Shown here piece after piece: positions 18,178-29,609 of a stretch of 64,000 nt of DNA. Position 1 is the stretch's first letter. Each line of letters starts with the position of its first letter. The notes beneath the pieces are model-generated. The model was not told the origin of the DNA and ran no database searches. It saw only the letters and a program-made list of their open reading frames with translations. The translations under genes were made by a program, and so were the position numbers. This DNA comes from Nitrospiria bacterium. GTDB taxonomy: Bacteria > Nitrospirota > Nitrospiria > JACQBZ01. The stretch is from positions 22,341 through 86,340 of the forward strand of contig DATIYJ010000014.1 of assembly GCA_035517655.1 (NCBI GenBank). The letters run 5' to 3'.

Positions 18178-19101
18178 ATGAAAAAACAAAACCGATGGAA
18201 CGGTCCGTTGGTCCTGGAAACAGACCTGGAAGTTTTGGGACCCCGAAAACAGGGGAAGGTCCGGGATATTTACGATCTGGGAGACGCGCTCCTTCTGGTG
18301 GCCAGCGACCGGATCTCGGCCTTCGACGTCGTCCTTCCGGACGGAATTCCCGGAAAAGGATATGTTCTGACTCAACTTTCAAAATTCTGGTTTGAATGGT
18401 TCGCGTCGGCCGAAAAAACTTTTTCGCATCATCTGATCACCACCGAAATCGCGGAATTTCCGGAACCCTGTCGGCGATTTAAAGAGATTTTGGACGGACG
18501 GAGCATGCTGGTGCGGAAGGCCGAGCCCCTTCCGGTCGAATGCATCGTTCGTGGGTACCTGTCCGGCTCGGGTTGGAAGGAGTACCGCCGGGGCGGGACG
18601 ATCTGCGATCTGCCGCTCCCTCCCGGAATGAAGGAGTCCGATAAACTGCCCGAGCCGATTTTCACGCCGTCCACCAAAGCCGCGGAGGGTCATGACGAGA
18701 ATATTTCATTCGACCGAATGAAGGAGGCGGTGGGGGAAGCCGTCGCGAAACAGGCGCGGTCCTTGAGCCTGGCCGTTTACAAACGGGCCTCGGAGTTCGC
18801 GCGCACCCGCGGCATTATCATCGCCGACACCAAGTTGGAGTTCGGCCTCGATACGCGGACGGGGGGGCTCATGCTGATCGACGAGGTTCTGACCCCGGAT
18901 TCTTCCCGGTTCTGGCCGGCGGACGGCTATGCCTCCGGAAAACCTCAACCCAGTTTTGACAAGCAGTTCGTTCGCGACTATCTGGATTCCTTGCCATGGG
19001 ACCACCGTCCGCCGGCGCCTAGCCTGCCGAAGGAAGTGATACAAAAGACCAGCGATAAATATTTCGAGGCGATGGCTCGTTTGACAAGCCGAGCCGTTTG
19101 A
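18178..19101 (+). CDS. purC: Phosphoribosylaminoimidazole-succinocarboxamide synthase
   Basis: PurC joins CAIR and aspartate with ATP to give SAICAR in purine synthesis. Motifs seen: GKVRDIYDLGD (nucleotide loop), SDRISAFDVVLPDGIPGKG, RGYLSGSGWKEYRRGG and LIDEVLTPDSSRFWP. At about 307 residues it is the longer, yeast-like PurC form. ATG 18178 has AAAGG close upstream; ATG 18166 is an alternative that adds four residues. It stands alone right after a terminator, and no clear promoter was found in the short gap. purB and purS lie 43 kb away in the window. Confidence 0.95.
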   Translation: MKKQNRWNGPLVLETDLEVLGPRKQGKVRDIYDLGDALLLVASDRISAFDVVLPDGIPGKGYVLTQLSKFWFEWFASAEKTFSHHLITTEIAEFPEPCRRFKEILDGRSMLVRKAEPLPVECIVRGYLSGSGWKEYRRGGTICDLPLPPGMKESDKLPEPIFTPSTKAAEGHDENISFDRMKEAVGEAVAKQARSLSLAVYKRASEFARTRGIIIADTKLEFGLDTRTGGLMLIDEVLTPDSSRFWPADGYASGKPQPSFDKQFVRDYLDSLPWDHRPPAPSLPKEVIQKTSDKYFEAMARLTSRAV

Positions 19102-19108
19102 ATCCGCC

Positions 19109-19363
19109 TCAGCGGGGGTTCGGATCCCGGACCACGTCGGGGTTTTCGGGGTCTTCCAGGTCTCCGCGGGCGATGTAATCCGCCCAGATCAGCACCATGT
19201 TTCCACTGTCCCGGATCGCCCGAATGCCGTCCTTGAGATGCTGGATCATCGAAGGTGTGGCGCCGTTGCGTTCGATCTCGGCCAGTTCGTCCGACAGCGT
19301 TCGATTCAGTTTTTCCAGCGCGCCGGCGACGTCGGCCAGAGCCTGTTTCATTTGGGGCGTCAT
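19109..19363 (-). CDS. Small helical protein, unknown function
   Basis: The 84-residue acidic protein is mostly helix, with a coiled-coil-like start (QALADVAGALEKLNRTLSDELAEIE), and ends in a Pro/Asp-rich tail. Its ATG follows the stop of the upstream zinc-ribbon gene by one base, so the two are co-translated. There is no signal peptide. Function is not recognised; a regulatory or adaptor role with its neighbour is only a guess. Confidence 0.6.
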   Translation of the reverse strand: MTPQMKQALADVAGALEKLNRTLSDELAEIERNGATPSMIQHLKDGIRAIRDSGNMVLIWADYIARGDLEDPENPDVVRDPNPR

Positions 19364-19364
19364 T

Positions 19365-19724
19365 TTATTCGTAAGCCTCCGCCGGCATGGACTCGTTGAA
19401 CTCAAAACGGCAATTTTTGCATCGGAGAAAAAGACGACTGTCACGGACGGTTACGGTGCAGCGAAAATCCATCTCGGCCCCGCGCAACCCGCACTGCGGA
19501 CATGGGAATCCCTTCAACCATGAAACGATTTCGGGATTCGATAACTGGTAAAGTTTGAGCTCGGTGCTGACGGGAAAGCTGTACCGGCAACCCGCGCACA
19601 TCGCCGTGTAGACATTTTCTCCATCCGGACTTTCGGTCTTGATCCGGACGAGGAATTCCTGTTTTCGGCAAATCGGACAGGCAATTGTACCCAGCCGCTC
19701 TTGTATGGCCTCCGTCGTGGTCAC
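19365..19724 (-). CDS. Double zinc-ribbon protein, unknown function
   Basis: The 119-residue protein contains four CxxC pairs: CPIC, CAGC, CPQC and CKNC, enough for two zinc ribbons. It starts at GTG 19724 with a strong GGAGGAGA ribosome site; the upstream ATG at 19766 lacks one. Such proteins may bind nucleic acid or protein partners. The gene is transcribed away from icd and co-translated with the small helical protein. Confidence 0.7.
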   Translation of the reverse strand: MTTTEAIQERLGTIACPICRKQEFLVRIKTESPDGENVYTAMCAGCRYSFPVSTELKLYQLSNPEIVSWLKGFPCPQCGLRGAEMDFRCTVTVRDSRLFLRCKNCRFEFNESMPAEAYE

Positions 19725-19749
19725 AGGCTCTCCTCCATGAAGTCTGATC

Positions 19750-19779
19750 AGTATAACAGACCACAATCTTCCTGCGCAA
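19750..19779 (-). promoter_or_regulatory. Sigma-70 promoter for the zinc-ribbon gene pair
   Basis: On the minus strand TTGCGC (19779-19774) and TATACT (19755-19750) are 18 bases apart, about 25 bases before GTG 19724. Confidence 0.5.
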
Positions 19780-19856
19780 CTTGAACCGCACCCCCTTGTC
19801 CAAGGCCGTATTGTGTCTGAAAAAGGCTATTTAGAACTGAAAACGTTAAAAATTGG

Positions 19857-19886
19857 TTGACAAGAACGCGATGGACTAAATATACT
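19857..19886 (+). promoter_or_regulatory. Strong sigma-70 promoter for icd
   Basis: Consensus TTGACA (19857-19862) and TATACT (19881-19886) with 18-base spacing, about 60 bases upstream of icd. A near-perfect match implies high expression. Confidence 0.8.
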
Positions 19887-19929
19887 CATAAACTCCCCGG
19901 CAATGTTGCATTTACAAACAGGATCGTAA

Positions 19930-22179
<2,250 letters not shown>

Positions 22180-22226
22180 AGGACCAACGCACGGCATCAT
22201 CATCGCACCTCCGCTAAATATTTTCA

Positions 22227-22261
22227 AACTCCCCCGGGGGTGTCAACCTCCGGGGGGAGTT
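22227..22261 (+). terminator. GC-rich hairpin after icd
   Basis: AACTCCCCC and its complement GGGGGAGTT flank a short loop about 50 bases after the icd stop. There is no long T-run, so termination may be partial. Confidence 0.5.
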
Positions 22262-22298
22262 CTCGCAAGCCTCCAAAGATTCTTGCGATCCTCCCATC

Positions 22299-22327
22299 TT
22301 GAAAAACTTTCCCGAACGGAGTAATCT
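22299..22327 (+). promoter_or_regulatory. Sigma-70 promoter for the GYD gene
   Basis: TTGAAA (22299-22304) and TAATCT (22322-22327) with 17-base spacing, about 55 bases before ATG 22381. Confidence 0.5.
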
Positions 22328-22380
22328 AAACCCGTCCGTTCATTCCTTCCACCGGCGTTAAACCATCAGGAGGATTCACG

Positions 22381-22665
22381 ATGCCGACCTATGTCTTGCT
22401 CAGCACGTTGACCGATCAGGGCCGGAAGACCATCAAGGCCAAACCCAGCCGCATCAACCAGGTGAACAAAGAAATTGAGTCGATGGGGGCCAAAGTGATC
22501 GCCCAGTACGCCCTTCTGGGCCCGTATGACTTTGTCAACATCATCGAAGCCAAGGACAACAAGGCCATTGCCAAGATTTCGGTGGAGTTAGGCTCACGAG
22601 GCTCGGTCCAATTCCTGACCATGCCGGCGATCCCGATCGATGAGTTCATCGCGTCGCTCAAGTAG
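22381..22665 (+). CDS. GYD-domain protein
   Basis: The 94-residue protein matches the small GYD family: a ferredoxin-like alpha/beta fold with YVLLSTLTDQG at the start and LLGPYDFVNIIEA in the middle, where the usual Gly-x-Tyr-Asp is seen as GPYD. The family is widespread, soluble and functionally undefined. AGGAGG precedes ATG 22381. It follows icd and overlaps the start of the next gene by 26 bases. Confidence 0.8.
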   Translation: MPTYVLLSTLTDQGRKTIKAKPSRINQVNKEIESMGAKVIAQYALLGPYDFVNIIEAKDNKAIAKISVELGSRGSVQFLTMPAIPIDEFIASLK

Positions 22666-23959
22666 CATTGACCGGTCGGGGGAGGGTTCAATTCGTCGCC
22701 GTTTGATGCTGGGCGGGATGCTGGCCGCCGTTTGGTCCGCCTTCGTCGTGGGAGGCTGCGCGTCGGTTCAGCCCGCGTCTTATTCGCTGCAAGACGGCGA
22801 AATCTTCATCGCGTCCCACACGCACTTCTTGAATGTCGCCGTCGCGGTGCTGGAAGACCGGCGTTCCGCGGAAGAGAAAGCCTGGGCCGCCCAACGGAAC
22901 CTGCCTTCCAATCTCACCGAAATCGTGACGGAACGGATGCTTGAACATCTTCGGGTCTCGCACGTCTTTAGCCAAATCCAAGAGGCGTCCGGACCGATTA
23001 ACCCGTCCTCATCCGATCGCATTCGTGACCTCGGTTCGCAGGGGATCGACGCCGTTCTGTTCGGTGAGTTGGTTCATTTCTATGGCCAGACCGATTCGAA
23101 CGGTCGGATCGAGGGGCATGTCCAGTTCGTAAACCTGAGGCTGCTCGGCACGCGATCCGGACAACTTCTCTGGGAAGGAACGTCGGATAAGTTGTTGCGG
23201 CGACAGGAAAAGCAACCGCGCCTGGCAAGGGATTACGCCGCCGAGGCGCTTCGCGGGGCGATCAATCAGTTGGCCATGCAACTGGCGGCCCAAGCATTTT
23301 CCGACGCCCAAACGTCTTTATCCGATCGGCCCGAGATGCGACACTGGCGCGTCGGGGTGCCGCGGCCCGAAGATGCCCGGCCGCCGGAGGAAAAGGACGG
23401 CCGTGATCGAAAACTCAAGGGCGATCAGAACTATGCGTTGTACAACGATCCGGCCGGCGGAGTTCAAATGCTTGATGAGGTGCCCAACCAATGGGCGAAA
23501 AACCTCAGGGATCTGCAAATTTTTGGAGAGGTCGTGAGCGTTCATGACCGCGGGGCAGGATCCGAGGCGTTGCGGAAATGGTCCGAGGAGGGACTCGATG
23601 CCGTTCTGACAAGCCGCTTGACCCGTTTATTCGCGTTGGTAATTCCGCCGCGTGACGAACGGCCCTTCCCCATTTGGAGCGGAGGAATGGGGTATCCGCG
23701 GCTCTTTAAAGCGACGGCCCTGGTCCGGTTCGAGGATGTTGAACTCATCGAGACCCAAAGCGGAAAAGTCATATGGAAGGGGCAGGCGGAGGACGGCATC
23801 GATCGGATGCTGAAGACTTGGGAACTTCCCGCAGCACTGGTCCGGGAGTCCTTGGATGAAACGTTGGCCCGCTTGGCGAAACAACTGTCGGATTTTGTCT
23901 CATCATCCAATGAAAAATCCTTCCTGTTCAATGGGTCTAAAGACCTATCCCCGTCCTAA
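22640..23959 (+). CDS. Envelope lipoprotein with two CsgG/TolB-N-like halves
   Basis: A lipoprotein signal (MLGGMLAAVWSAFVVGGC) places the mature start at about residue 40 of this frame. The body seems to contain two related halves. Each has a helix, a segment of the type GIDAVLFGELVHFYG or GLDAVLTSRLTRLFA, and a strand like RLLGTRSGQLLWEG or ELIETQSGKVIWKG. This pattern is seen in CsgG- and TolB-N-like envelope proteins. ATG 22640 overlaps the GYD gene; ATG 22706 would give a cleaner signal peptide but has a poorly spaced ribosome site. Its role is unknown. Confidence 0.65.
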   Translation: MSSSRRSSSIDRSGEGSIRRRLMLGGMLAAVWSAFVVGGCASVQPASYSLQDGEIFIASHTHFLNVAVAVLEDRRSAEEKAWAAQRNLPSNLTEIVTERMLEHLRVSHVFSQIQEASGPINPSSSDRIRDLGSQGIDAVLFGELVHFYGQTDSNGRIEGHVQFVNLRLLGTRSGQLLWEGTSDKLLRRQEKQPRLARDYAAEALRGAINQLAMQLAAQAFSDAQTSLSDRPEMRHWRVGVPRPEDARPPEEKDGRDRKLKGDQNYALYNDPAGGVQMLDEVPNQWAKNLRDLQIFGEVVSVHDRGAGSEALRKWSEEGLDAVLTSRLTRLFALVIPPRDERPFPIWSGGMGYPRLFKATALVRFEDVELIETQSGKVIWKGQAEDGIDRMLKTWELPAALVRESLDETLARLAKQLSDFVSSSNEKSFLFNGSKDLSPS

Positions 23960-23978
23960 CCTCTAGGTCTTTTTTTCT
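23939..23978 (+). terminator. Rho-independent terminator overlapping the lipoprotein stop
   Basis: A 9-bp perfect stem (AAAGACCTA at 23939-23947 with TAGGTCTTT at 23964-23972) is followed by a T-run. The left arm lies inside the last codons of the gene. Confidence 0.7.
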
Positions 23979-23979
23979 G

Positions 23980-24008
23980 TTGAGGAAATAAACAAAACTG
24001 GTTATAAT
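23980..24008 (+). promoter_or_regulatory. Strong sigma-70 promoter for aclBA
   Basis: TTGAGG (23980-23985) and TATAAT (24003-24008) with 17-base spacing, about 80 bases before aclB. Confidence 0.75.
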
Positions 24009-24090
24009 AAATCACTTTTTTCAAAGATACCGAGCTTCCGAACCGATCGATCAAAACTCATGAAAAGCTTAAAGCGTGAGGAGACAATAG

Positions 24091-25374
24091 ATGGCAAAGG
24101 TGCTTGAAGGCCCGGGAATGGGTTTGTTGAAGAAGTGGGGGATGACCGTTCCGGGCTATGTGGTTGTCACCTCCACGAACCAACTCGACCAGGCGGCTTC
24201 CAACGGAACATGGCTTACAGAGTCCCGTTTGGTTGTGAAGGCCCATGAGGCGATCGGATCCCGGATGAAGCAGGGCCTGGTGAAGGTGGACCTGGATTGG
24301 TCGGGAGCGAAGCAGGCGGCCAAGGAAATGCTGGGGAAGGGCCTCGGCGGGGGGATGACCGTTTCTCAGGTCATCGTCTCGGAAATGATTCCTCACAAGG
24401 ACGAATATTATATCTCGGTCAAGTCGACGCGGGAAGGGGCGGAACTGCTCCTGGCCAACGTGGGCGGAATCGAGATCGAGTCAAATTGGGAACGGATCCA
24501 GAAACTCCCCATCCCGATCGGGGAGAATCCCTCCAAAGAAGCGCTGGCGGATTTGGCCAAGCGGGCCGGGTTCGGCAAAGATCTGGCCCCGAAGATTGCG
24601 GAGTTTTCCGCCAAGCTATACCAATGCTATGACCATGAGGACGCTCAGTACCTTGAGATCAATCCGCTCGTACTGCGTTCGAACGACCAAGAGCTCGTGG
24701 CGCTCGATGCGGTGACCTTGTTGGACGCGGATGCCCGGTTCCGTCATCCGGACTGGGACTTTGCGTTCGCGGCCGAGTTCGGCCGGCCTTATTCCGAGAA
24801 TGAGCGGGCGGTGATGGAAGTGGATTCCAAGATCAAGGGCTCGGTCAAATTCATCGAGATCCCAGGCGGTGATACGGCCCTGCTTCCGGCCGGAGGCGGC
24901 GCCAGCGTCTTCTACACCGACGCGGTCGTGGCCCTGGGTGGAAAACCGGCGAATTATTCCGAGTACTCCGGCGATCCTCCCGATTGGGCCGTCGAGGTTC
25001 TGACCGAGAAGGTCTGCGCTCTACCCAACATCAAGCGGATCATCGTGGGCGGCGCGATCGCCAATTTCACCAACGTCAAAAAGACTTTTGCCGGCATCAT
25101 CGCCGGATTCCGAAAAGCGAAGGCCGATGGAAAGCTTGACGGCGTCGAGATCTGGGTTCGCCGTGGAGGTCCCTTTGAAAAAGAGGGATTGGCGGCCATG
25201 AAGGCACTGGAGGTCGAGGGATTTTTGATCCATGTCTTTGATCGCAATACGCCCCTGACGGACATCGTGGACATGTCGTTGAAGAAAGAAGCGACGACGT
25301 CCGGCTCCTCCCCCCATAAAAAAGCCGGATCGACGGCCGTGCGAAGCGCGAAGGCCGGGGAGGCGCGACAATGA
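24091..25374 (+). CDS. aclB: ATP citrate lyase, small (ATP-grasp) subunit
   Basis: AclB is the succinyl-CoA-synthetase-beta-like part of the two-subunit ATP citrate lyase, the marker enzyme of the reductive TCA cycle, which cleaves citrate to acetyl-CoA and oxaloacetate. ATP-grasp features include LVVKAHEAIGSRMKQGLV, EYYISVKSTREGAELL and QYLEINPLVLRS. The later citrate/CoA part has LLPAGGGASVFYTD and VGGAIANFTNV. The 427-residue length is slightly longer than in Chlorobium because of a Ser/Lys/Ala-rich tail. aclA overlaps by 4 bases. Confidence 0.95.
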   Translation: MAKVLEGPGMGLLKKWGMTVPGYVVVTSTNQLDQAASNGTWLTESRLVVKAHEAIGSRMKQGLVKVDLDWSGAKQAAKEMLGKGLGGGMTVSQVIVSEMIPHKDEYYISVKSTREGAELLLANVGGIEIESNWERIQKLPIPIGENPSKEALADLAKRAGFGKDLAPKIAEFSAKLYQCYDHEDAQYLEINPLVLRSNDQELVALDAVTLLDADARFRHPDWDFAFAAEFGRPYSENERAVMEVDSKIKGSVKFIEIPGGDTALLPAGGGASVFYTDAVVALGGKPANYSEYSGDPPDWAVEVLTEKVCALPNIKRIIVGGAIANFTNVKKTFAGIIAGFRKAKADGKLDGVEIWVRRGGPFEKEGLAAMKALEVEGFLIHVFDRNTPLTDIVDMSLKKEATTSGSSPHKKAGSTAVRSAKAGEARQ

Positions 25375-27197
25375 GCATCATAGCCGATCGCACGACGCGC
25401 GTGGTGATCCAAGGCGGACCGGCCGGTGTGAATGCGGCCCGCCGGATGGCCGAGTTCTGTCATCTGGCCAAGGCCCCGCTGACGGTCCAGGCCTTCGTTT
25501 TTCCTCCGGATGCCGGAAAGATCAACGAAGTCCCTTTCGGAAGCGAGATCGTCTCGATCCCTGTTTACAAGACCGTGGCCGATGCGGTTGCCGATCATCC
25601 GGACATTAACACCAGCTTGGTTTATGTCGGTCCCGACCGGGCTTTCGGCGCGGCCCGTGAGGCGCTGAACATCGATTCGATCCGTCTGGTTTCAATGATC
25701 ACGGAAGGGGTTCCCGAGAAGGACACCAAGCTTCTTTCGCGCGCGGCCCGGGAAAAAGGAAAGGTTTTCAACGGACCGTCCGCCATCGGGATCATCTCGG
25801 CCGGCGAATGCCGCCTCGGCGTGATCGGCGGCGCGTTCGACAATTTGGTGCTGAGCAAGCTTTACCGGCCCGGCTCCTTCGGGGTGATCACAAAATCCGG
25901 AGGCCTGTCCAACGAGATCATCTGGATCTGCAGCCAGTTCGCCGATGGGATCACGACCGCGATCGGAATCGGCGGGGACGCCTATCCGGGGTCGGATTAC
26001 GTGACTTACCTCGAGATGTTCGAGAAGGACCCGAAAACCCATGCCGTTGTGATCGTGGGCGAGATGGGGGGAGACCTGGAAGAGCGCGCGGCCGACTGGT
26101 ATGGGGCGAAGAAGCGCAGGATCAAGCTGATGGCGGTCATCTCGGGCTTCTGTCAGGAAGTGCTGCCGAAGGGAATGAAGTTCGGCCATGCCGGCGCCAA
26201 GGAAGGGATGAAGGGCGAGGGCGGCGCGCGGAACAAAGCCGACCGACTGCGGGAGGCCGGGGCGATCGTGCCGGCCACTTTCGGAGGGCTCGGTCCCGCG
26301 ATCAAGGAAGTCTATCAGGAACTCATCGCAAAAGGCGTTGTCAAAGAAGCTCCCGCCGCGGAGCCGGAGGCCCTGCCCAAGCTTCCCAAGACGATCGAGG
26401 AATCCCGCAAGAGCGGCGAGGTTTTTGTGGAACCGCTCGTCAAAACCACGATCTCGGATGATCGCGGCGAGGAGCCGCTCTATTACGGGTACGCCGCCTC
26501 CGAGCTGATCAACAAGGGCTACCAGATTCCCCACGTCATCGGCCTGCTCTGGAATAAAAAACTGATCAGCCCGCAGGAGGCCGAGATCGTCAAGCGGATC
26601 GTCATGCTGTCGGCCGACCATGGACCGGCTGTTTCCGGAGCGCTCACGACGATCATCGCGGCCTGCGCCGGGATTTCAATGTCCCAGGCGGTGGCGGCCG
26701 GCCTGATCATGATCGGGCCGCGATTCGGCGGCGCCGTTACGGATGCGGGCAAATGGTTCAAGTACGCCGTCGAAAACAAGCTTTCGGTCGACGATTTTTT
26801 AAACTATATGAAATCCAACGTGGGCCCCGTTCCCGGGATAGGTCACCGTGTAAAAAGTGTAAAGAATCCTGATAAAAGGGTCAAAGAGCTCGTGAATTAC
26901 GTGAAGAGTCAGAATCTCTTCACGCCGCATCTGGATTTTGCTCTGGAGGTCGAAAAGGTCACCACGGCCAAGAAGGACACCCTGATCCTGAACGTCGATG
27001 GGACGATCGCGGCCGTTTTGGTCGACCTCGGTTTCCCGGTCGAAAGCCTAAACGGTTTTTTTATTTTGGCGCGAACGATTGGCCTTATCGGACACTGGAT
27101 CGATCAGAAACAGCAGGGCAGCCGCCTGATCCGGTTGTTTGATTATCTGGTAAACTACGCAGCCCCGAAAAAGAAGGAAGTCCCGCCGCTCAAATAG
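25371..27197 (+). CDS. aclA: ATP citrate lyase, large subunit
   Basis: The 608-residue subunit joins a succinyl-CoA-synthetase-alpha-like region with a C-terminal citrate-synthase-like domain (about residues 350-600). The phosphorylated catalytic His is His273 in KFGHAGAKEG. The C-terminal domain carries LSADHGPAVSGALTTIIAACAG and PGIGHRVKSV, typical of the citryl-CoA-cleaving part. Its ATG overlaps the aclB stop (ATGA), supporting equal synthesis of both subunits. With aclB it commits this organism to rTCA carbon fixation or at least to cytosolic citrate cleavage. Confidence 0.96.
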   Translation: MSIIADRTTRVVIQGGPAGVNAARRMAEFCHLAKAPLTVQAFVFPPDAGKINEVPFGSEIVSIPVYKTVADAVADHPDINTSLVYVGPDRAFGAAREALNIDSIRLVSMITEGVPEKDTKLLSRAAREKGKVFNGPSAIGIISAGECRLGVIGGAFDNLVLSKLYRPGSFGVITKSGGLSNEIIWICSQFADGITTAIGIGGDAYPGSDYVTYLEMFEKDPKTHAVVIVGEMGGDLEERAADWYGAKKRRIKLMAVISGFCQEVLPKGMKFGHAGAKEGMKGEGGARNKADRLREAGAIVPATFGGLGPAIKEVYQELIAKGVVKEAPAAEPEALPKLPKTIEESRKSGEVFVEPLVKTTISDDRGEEPLYYGYAASELINKGYQIPHVIGLLWNKKLISPQEAEIVKRIVMLSADHGPAVSGALTTIIAACAGISMSQAVAAGLIMIGPRFGGAVTDAGKWFKYAVENKLSVDDFLNYMKSNVGPVPGIGHRVKSVKNPDKRVKELVNYVKSQNLFTPHLDFALEVEKVTTAKKDTLILNVDGTIAAVLVDLGFPVESLNGFFILARTIGLIGHWIDQKQQGSRLIRLFDYLVNYAAPKKKEVPPLK

Positions 27198-27226
27198 CGT
27201 CTCTGGAAGTCTGATTCCATCGACGG

Positions 27227-27245
27227 AGCCGTTTCTCAAACGGCT
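27227..27245 (+). terminator. Short hairpin between aclA and aconitase
   Basis: An 8-bp stem (AGCCGTTT/AAACGGCT) with a 3-base loop. It has no T-run and abuts the next promoter, so it may be a weak terminator. Confidence 0.4.
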
Positions 27246-27273
27246 TGACTAGCGCCGCGGCGGACCGTAAAAT
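27245..27273 (+). promoter_or_regulatory. Sigma-70 promoter for aconitase
   Basis: TTGACT (27245-27250) and TAAAAT (27268-27273) with exact 17-base spacing, about 30 bases of leader before ATG 27309. Confidence 0.75.
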
Positions 27274-27308
27274 GAAGCTTCCACATAACGACGAGGGAGG
27301 ATCTTTTC

Positions 27309-29555
27309 ATGTCGCTTGAAGTCATCAAAAAACTTTATGCCTCCATGCCGGATAAGCTGACGAAGGCCCGGAAGAAATTCGGCCGTCCATTGACGCTGAC
27401 CGAGAAAATTTTGGTCGCGCATGCCGATAATCTTGAGACGCAGGCCTGGGAACGGGGCAAGGCCCAGCTTTTGTTAAGACCGGACCGCGTCGCCATGCAG
27501 GATGCGACGGCCCAGATGGCGCTGCTCCAGTTCATTCAAGCCGGAAAGAAAAAGGTGGCTGTTTCCAGCACGGTTCATTGCGATCATCTCATCCGGGCCC
27601 AGAGCGGTGCGAAGGAGGACGTTCAGCGGGCGATTGACGAGAATAAAGAGGTCTACAATTTCCTTCGCTCGGCCTCGCGAAAATTCGGAATCGGGTTCTG
27701 GAAACCCGGGGCCGGAATTATTCATCAGGTCGTTCTTGAGAATTATGCCTTTCCGGGCGCGCTTCTGATCGGAACGGACTCCCACACCCCGAACGGCGGC
27801 GGCCTCGGCATGCTGGCGATCGGCGTCGGCGGGGCGGACGCCGGCGAGGTGATGGCGGGGTTGCCGTGGGAGGTATTGCATCCGAAGTTGATCGGTGTCC
27901 GATTGACGGGACGGTTGCAGGGCTGGAGTTCCCCGAAGGACGTCATCCTGTATCTCTGCGGCCTCTTGACGGTGAAGGGCGGTACGAACAAGATCCTGGA
28001 ATATTTCGGGCCGGGCGCAGAAACGATCTCCTGCACCGGGAAGGGGACGATCACGAACATGGGCGCCGAGCTCGGCGCGACCACCTCGATCTTCCCGTTC
28101 GACGACAAGATGGCGGCTTATCTGAATCTGACCGAACGGGCCGAATGGGCCAAGCTGGCACAAGCCCACCGCGATAGTCTCACGGCCGATCCTGAAGTCT
28201 TCAAATCCCCCGAAAAATATTACGACCAGATTGTCGAGATCAACCTGTCCGAACTGGAGCCACATGTCGTCGGTCCACACACCCCGGATCTGGCCCGGCC
28301 GATCTCCAAGCTGATGACCGAGGCCAAAGAGAAAGGCTATCCGGTCCAATTGAAGGCCGCGTTGATCGGGAGCTGCACGAACTCCTCGTACGAGGACATC
28401 AGCCGTTCGGCGCATATCGCGCAGCAGGGACTCAAGGCCGGACTGAAGGCCAAGACAAGTTTCCTTGTCACCCCCGGATCGGAGCGGATTTACCATACGA
28501 TGATCCGAGACGGCTTTATGAAAACTTTTGAAGAGATGGGTGCGACGGTGCTGGCCAACGCCTGCGGGCCCTGCATCGGACAGTGGAAGCGTTCCGATAT
28601 ACAGCCCAAGGAGTCGAATTCGATCATCAGTTCGTACAACCGCAATTTCCCCGGGCGCAACGACGGAAACGCCGAGACGCTCTCCTTCCTTTCCAGTCCC
28701 GAAATCGTGACGGCGCTGGCCTTTGCGGGAACGCTCGACTTCAATCCGGTCAGCGGCACGCTGACGGCGAAGGACGGGACGAAGATCAAATTCGAGCCGC
28801 CTCGCGGTGAGGAGTTGCCGGCCAAGGGATTCGCGAAGGGCGAGGAGGGCTACGAAGCCCCGGCCGAAAACGGCGACAAGCTTCAGATCGAGGTTCCTCC
28901 CACGAGCGAGCGGCTCCAACTGCTCAAGCCTTTTCCCCGTTGGGACGGGAAGGATTTCGCAAAGCTTCCGATCCTGATCAAGGCCAAGGGAAAATGCACG
29001 ACGGATCATATTTCGCCCGCCGGGCCGTGGCTCAAGTACCGCGGCCACCTGGACAAGATCAGCGACAACATGTTCCTGGGCGCGAACAACGCCTTCGGCA
29101 CCGAGCCCGGCAGGGGTGCGGACGTTCTGACGGGGGAATCCAATCTCACCATCGCCGCGATCGCCCGGCGGTACAAGGCGAAGGGGATAGGCTCGATCGT
29201 GGTCGGAGATGAAAACTACGGCGAGGGTTCCAGCCGCGAGCATGCCGCGATGTCTCCAAGGTTTCTGGGCGTGCTGGCCGTGCTGGTCAAGAGCTTCGCC
29301 CGAATTCACGAGACCAACTTGAAGAAACAGGGCATCCTGCCGCTTACTTTTGCCGATCCGAAGGATTACGATAAATTCATGCAGAACGATCGGGTCAGCG
29401 TCATTGGATTGACCGGTCTCGCGCCGGCAAAACCGGTGGACGTGATCATTCACAATGCGGACGGAAAAGATGTAAAGATTAAGGCCAACCACAGTCTGAC
29501 GGAGCAACAGATCAACTGGTTCAAGGCCGGATCGGCATTGAATGCATTAAGTTAA
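27309..29555 (+). CDS. Aconitate hydratase (mitochondrial-type)
   Basis: This enzyme interconverts citrate, cis-aconitate and isocitrate; in the reductive cycle it works from isocitrate to citrate, upstream of ATP citrate lyase. The 4Fe-4S ligands are the Cys in [12 protein letters not shown] and the two in [10 protein letters not shown]. Substrate-binding segments include [22 protein letters not shown] and, in the C-terminal swivel domain, [17 protein letters not shown]. The 748-residue length matches the eukaryotic/mitochondrial type, not the larger AcnA or the domain-shuffled AcnB. GGAGG precedes the ATG. Confidence 0.95.
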   Translation: MSLEVIKKLYASMPDKLTKARKKFGRPLTLTEKILVAHADNLETQAWERGKAQLLLRPDRVAMQDATAQMALLQFIQAGKKKVAVSSTVHCDHLIRAQSGAKEDVQRAIDENKEVYNFLRSASRKFGIGFWKPGAGIIHQVVLENYAFPGALLIGTDSHTPNGGGLGMLAIGVGGADAGEVMAGLPWEVLHPKLIGVRLTGRLQGWSSPKDVILYLCGLLTVKGGTNKILEYFGPGAETISCTGKGTITNMGAELGATTSIFPFDDKMAAYLNLTERAEWAKLAQAHRDSLTADPEVFKSPEKYYDQIVEINLSELEPHVVGPHTPDLARPISKLMTEAKEKGYPVQLKAALIGSCTNSSYEDISRSAHIAQQGLKAGLKAKTSFLVTPGSERIYHTMIRDGFMKTFEEMGATVLANACGPCIGQWKRSDIQPKESNSIISSYNRNFPGRNDGNAETLSFLSSPEIVTALAFAGTLDFNPVSGTLTAKDGTKIKFEPPRGEELPAKGFAKGEEGYEAPAENGDKLQIEVPPTSERLQLLKPFPRWDGKDFAKLPILIKAKGKCTTDHISPAGPWLKYRGHLDKISDNMFLGANNAFGTEPGRGADVLTGESNLTIAAIARRYKAKGIGSIVVGDENYGEGSSREHAAMSPRFLGVLAVLVKSFARIHETNLKKQGILPLTFADPKDYDKFMQNDRVSVIGLTGLAPAKPVDVIIHNADGKDVKIKANHSLTEQQINWFKAGSALNALS

Positions 29556-29609
29556 GGACGCGCCGCCTCACGACCGGGAATTGTGGCCGCTTGCGGATCG
29601 GAAGGAATC

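Noticed and set aside
27474..29507. 677-residue minus-strand open frame
   Set aside because: It lies fully antisense to the well-supported aconitase gene and has no recognisable motif; such frames are common in GC-rich codons.
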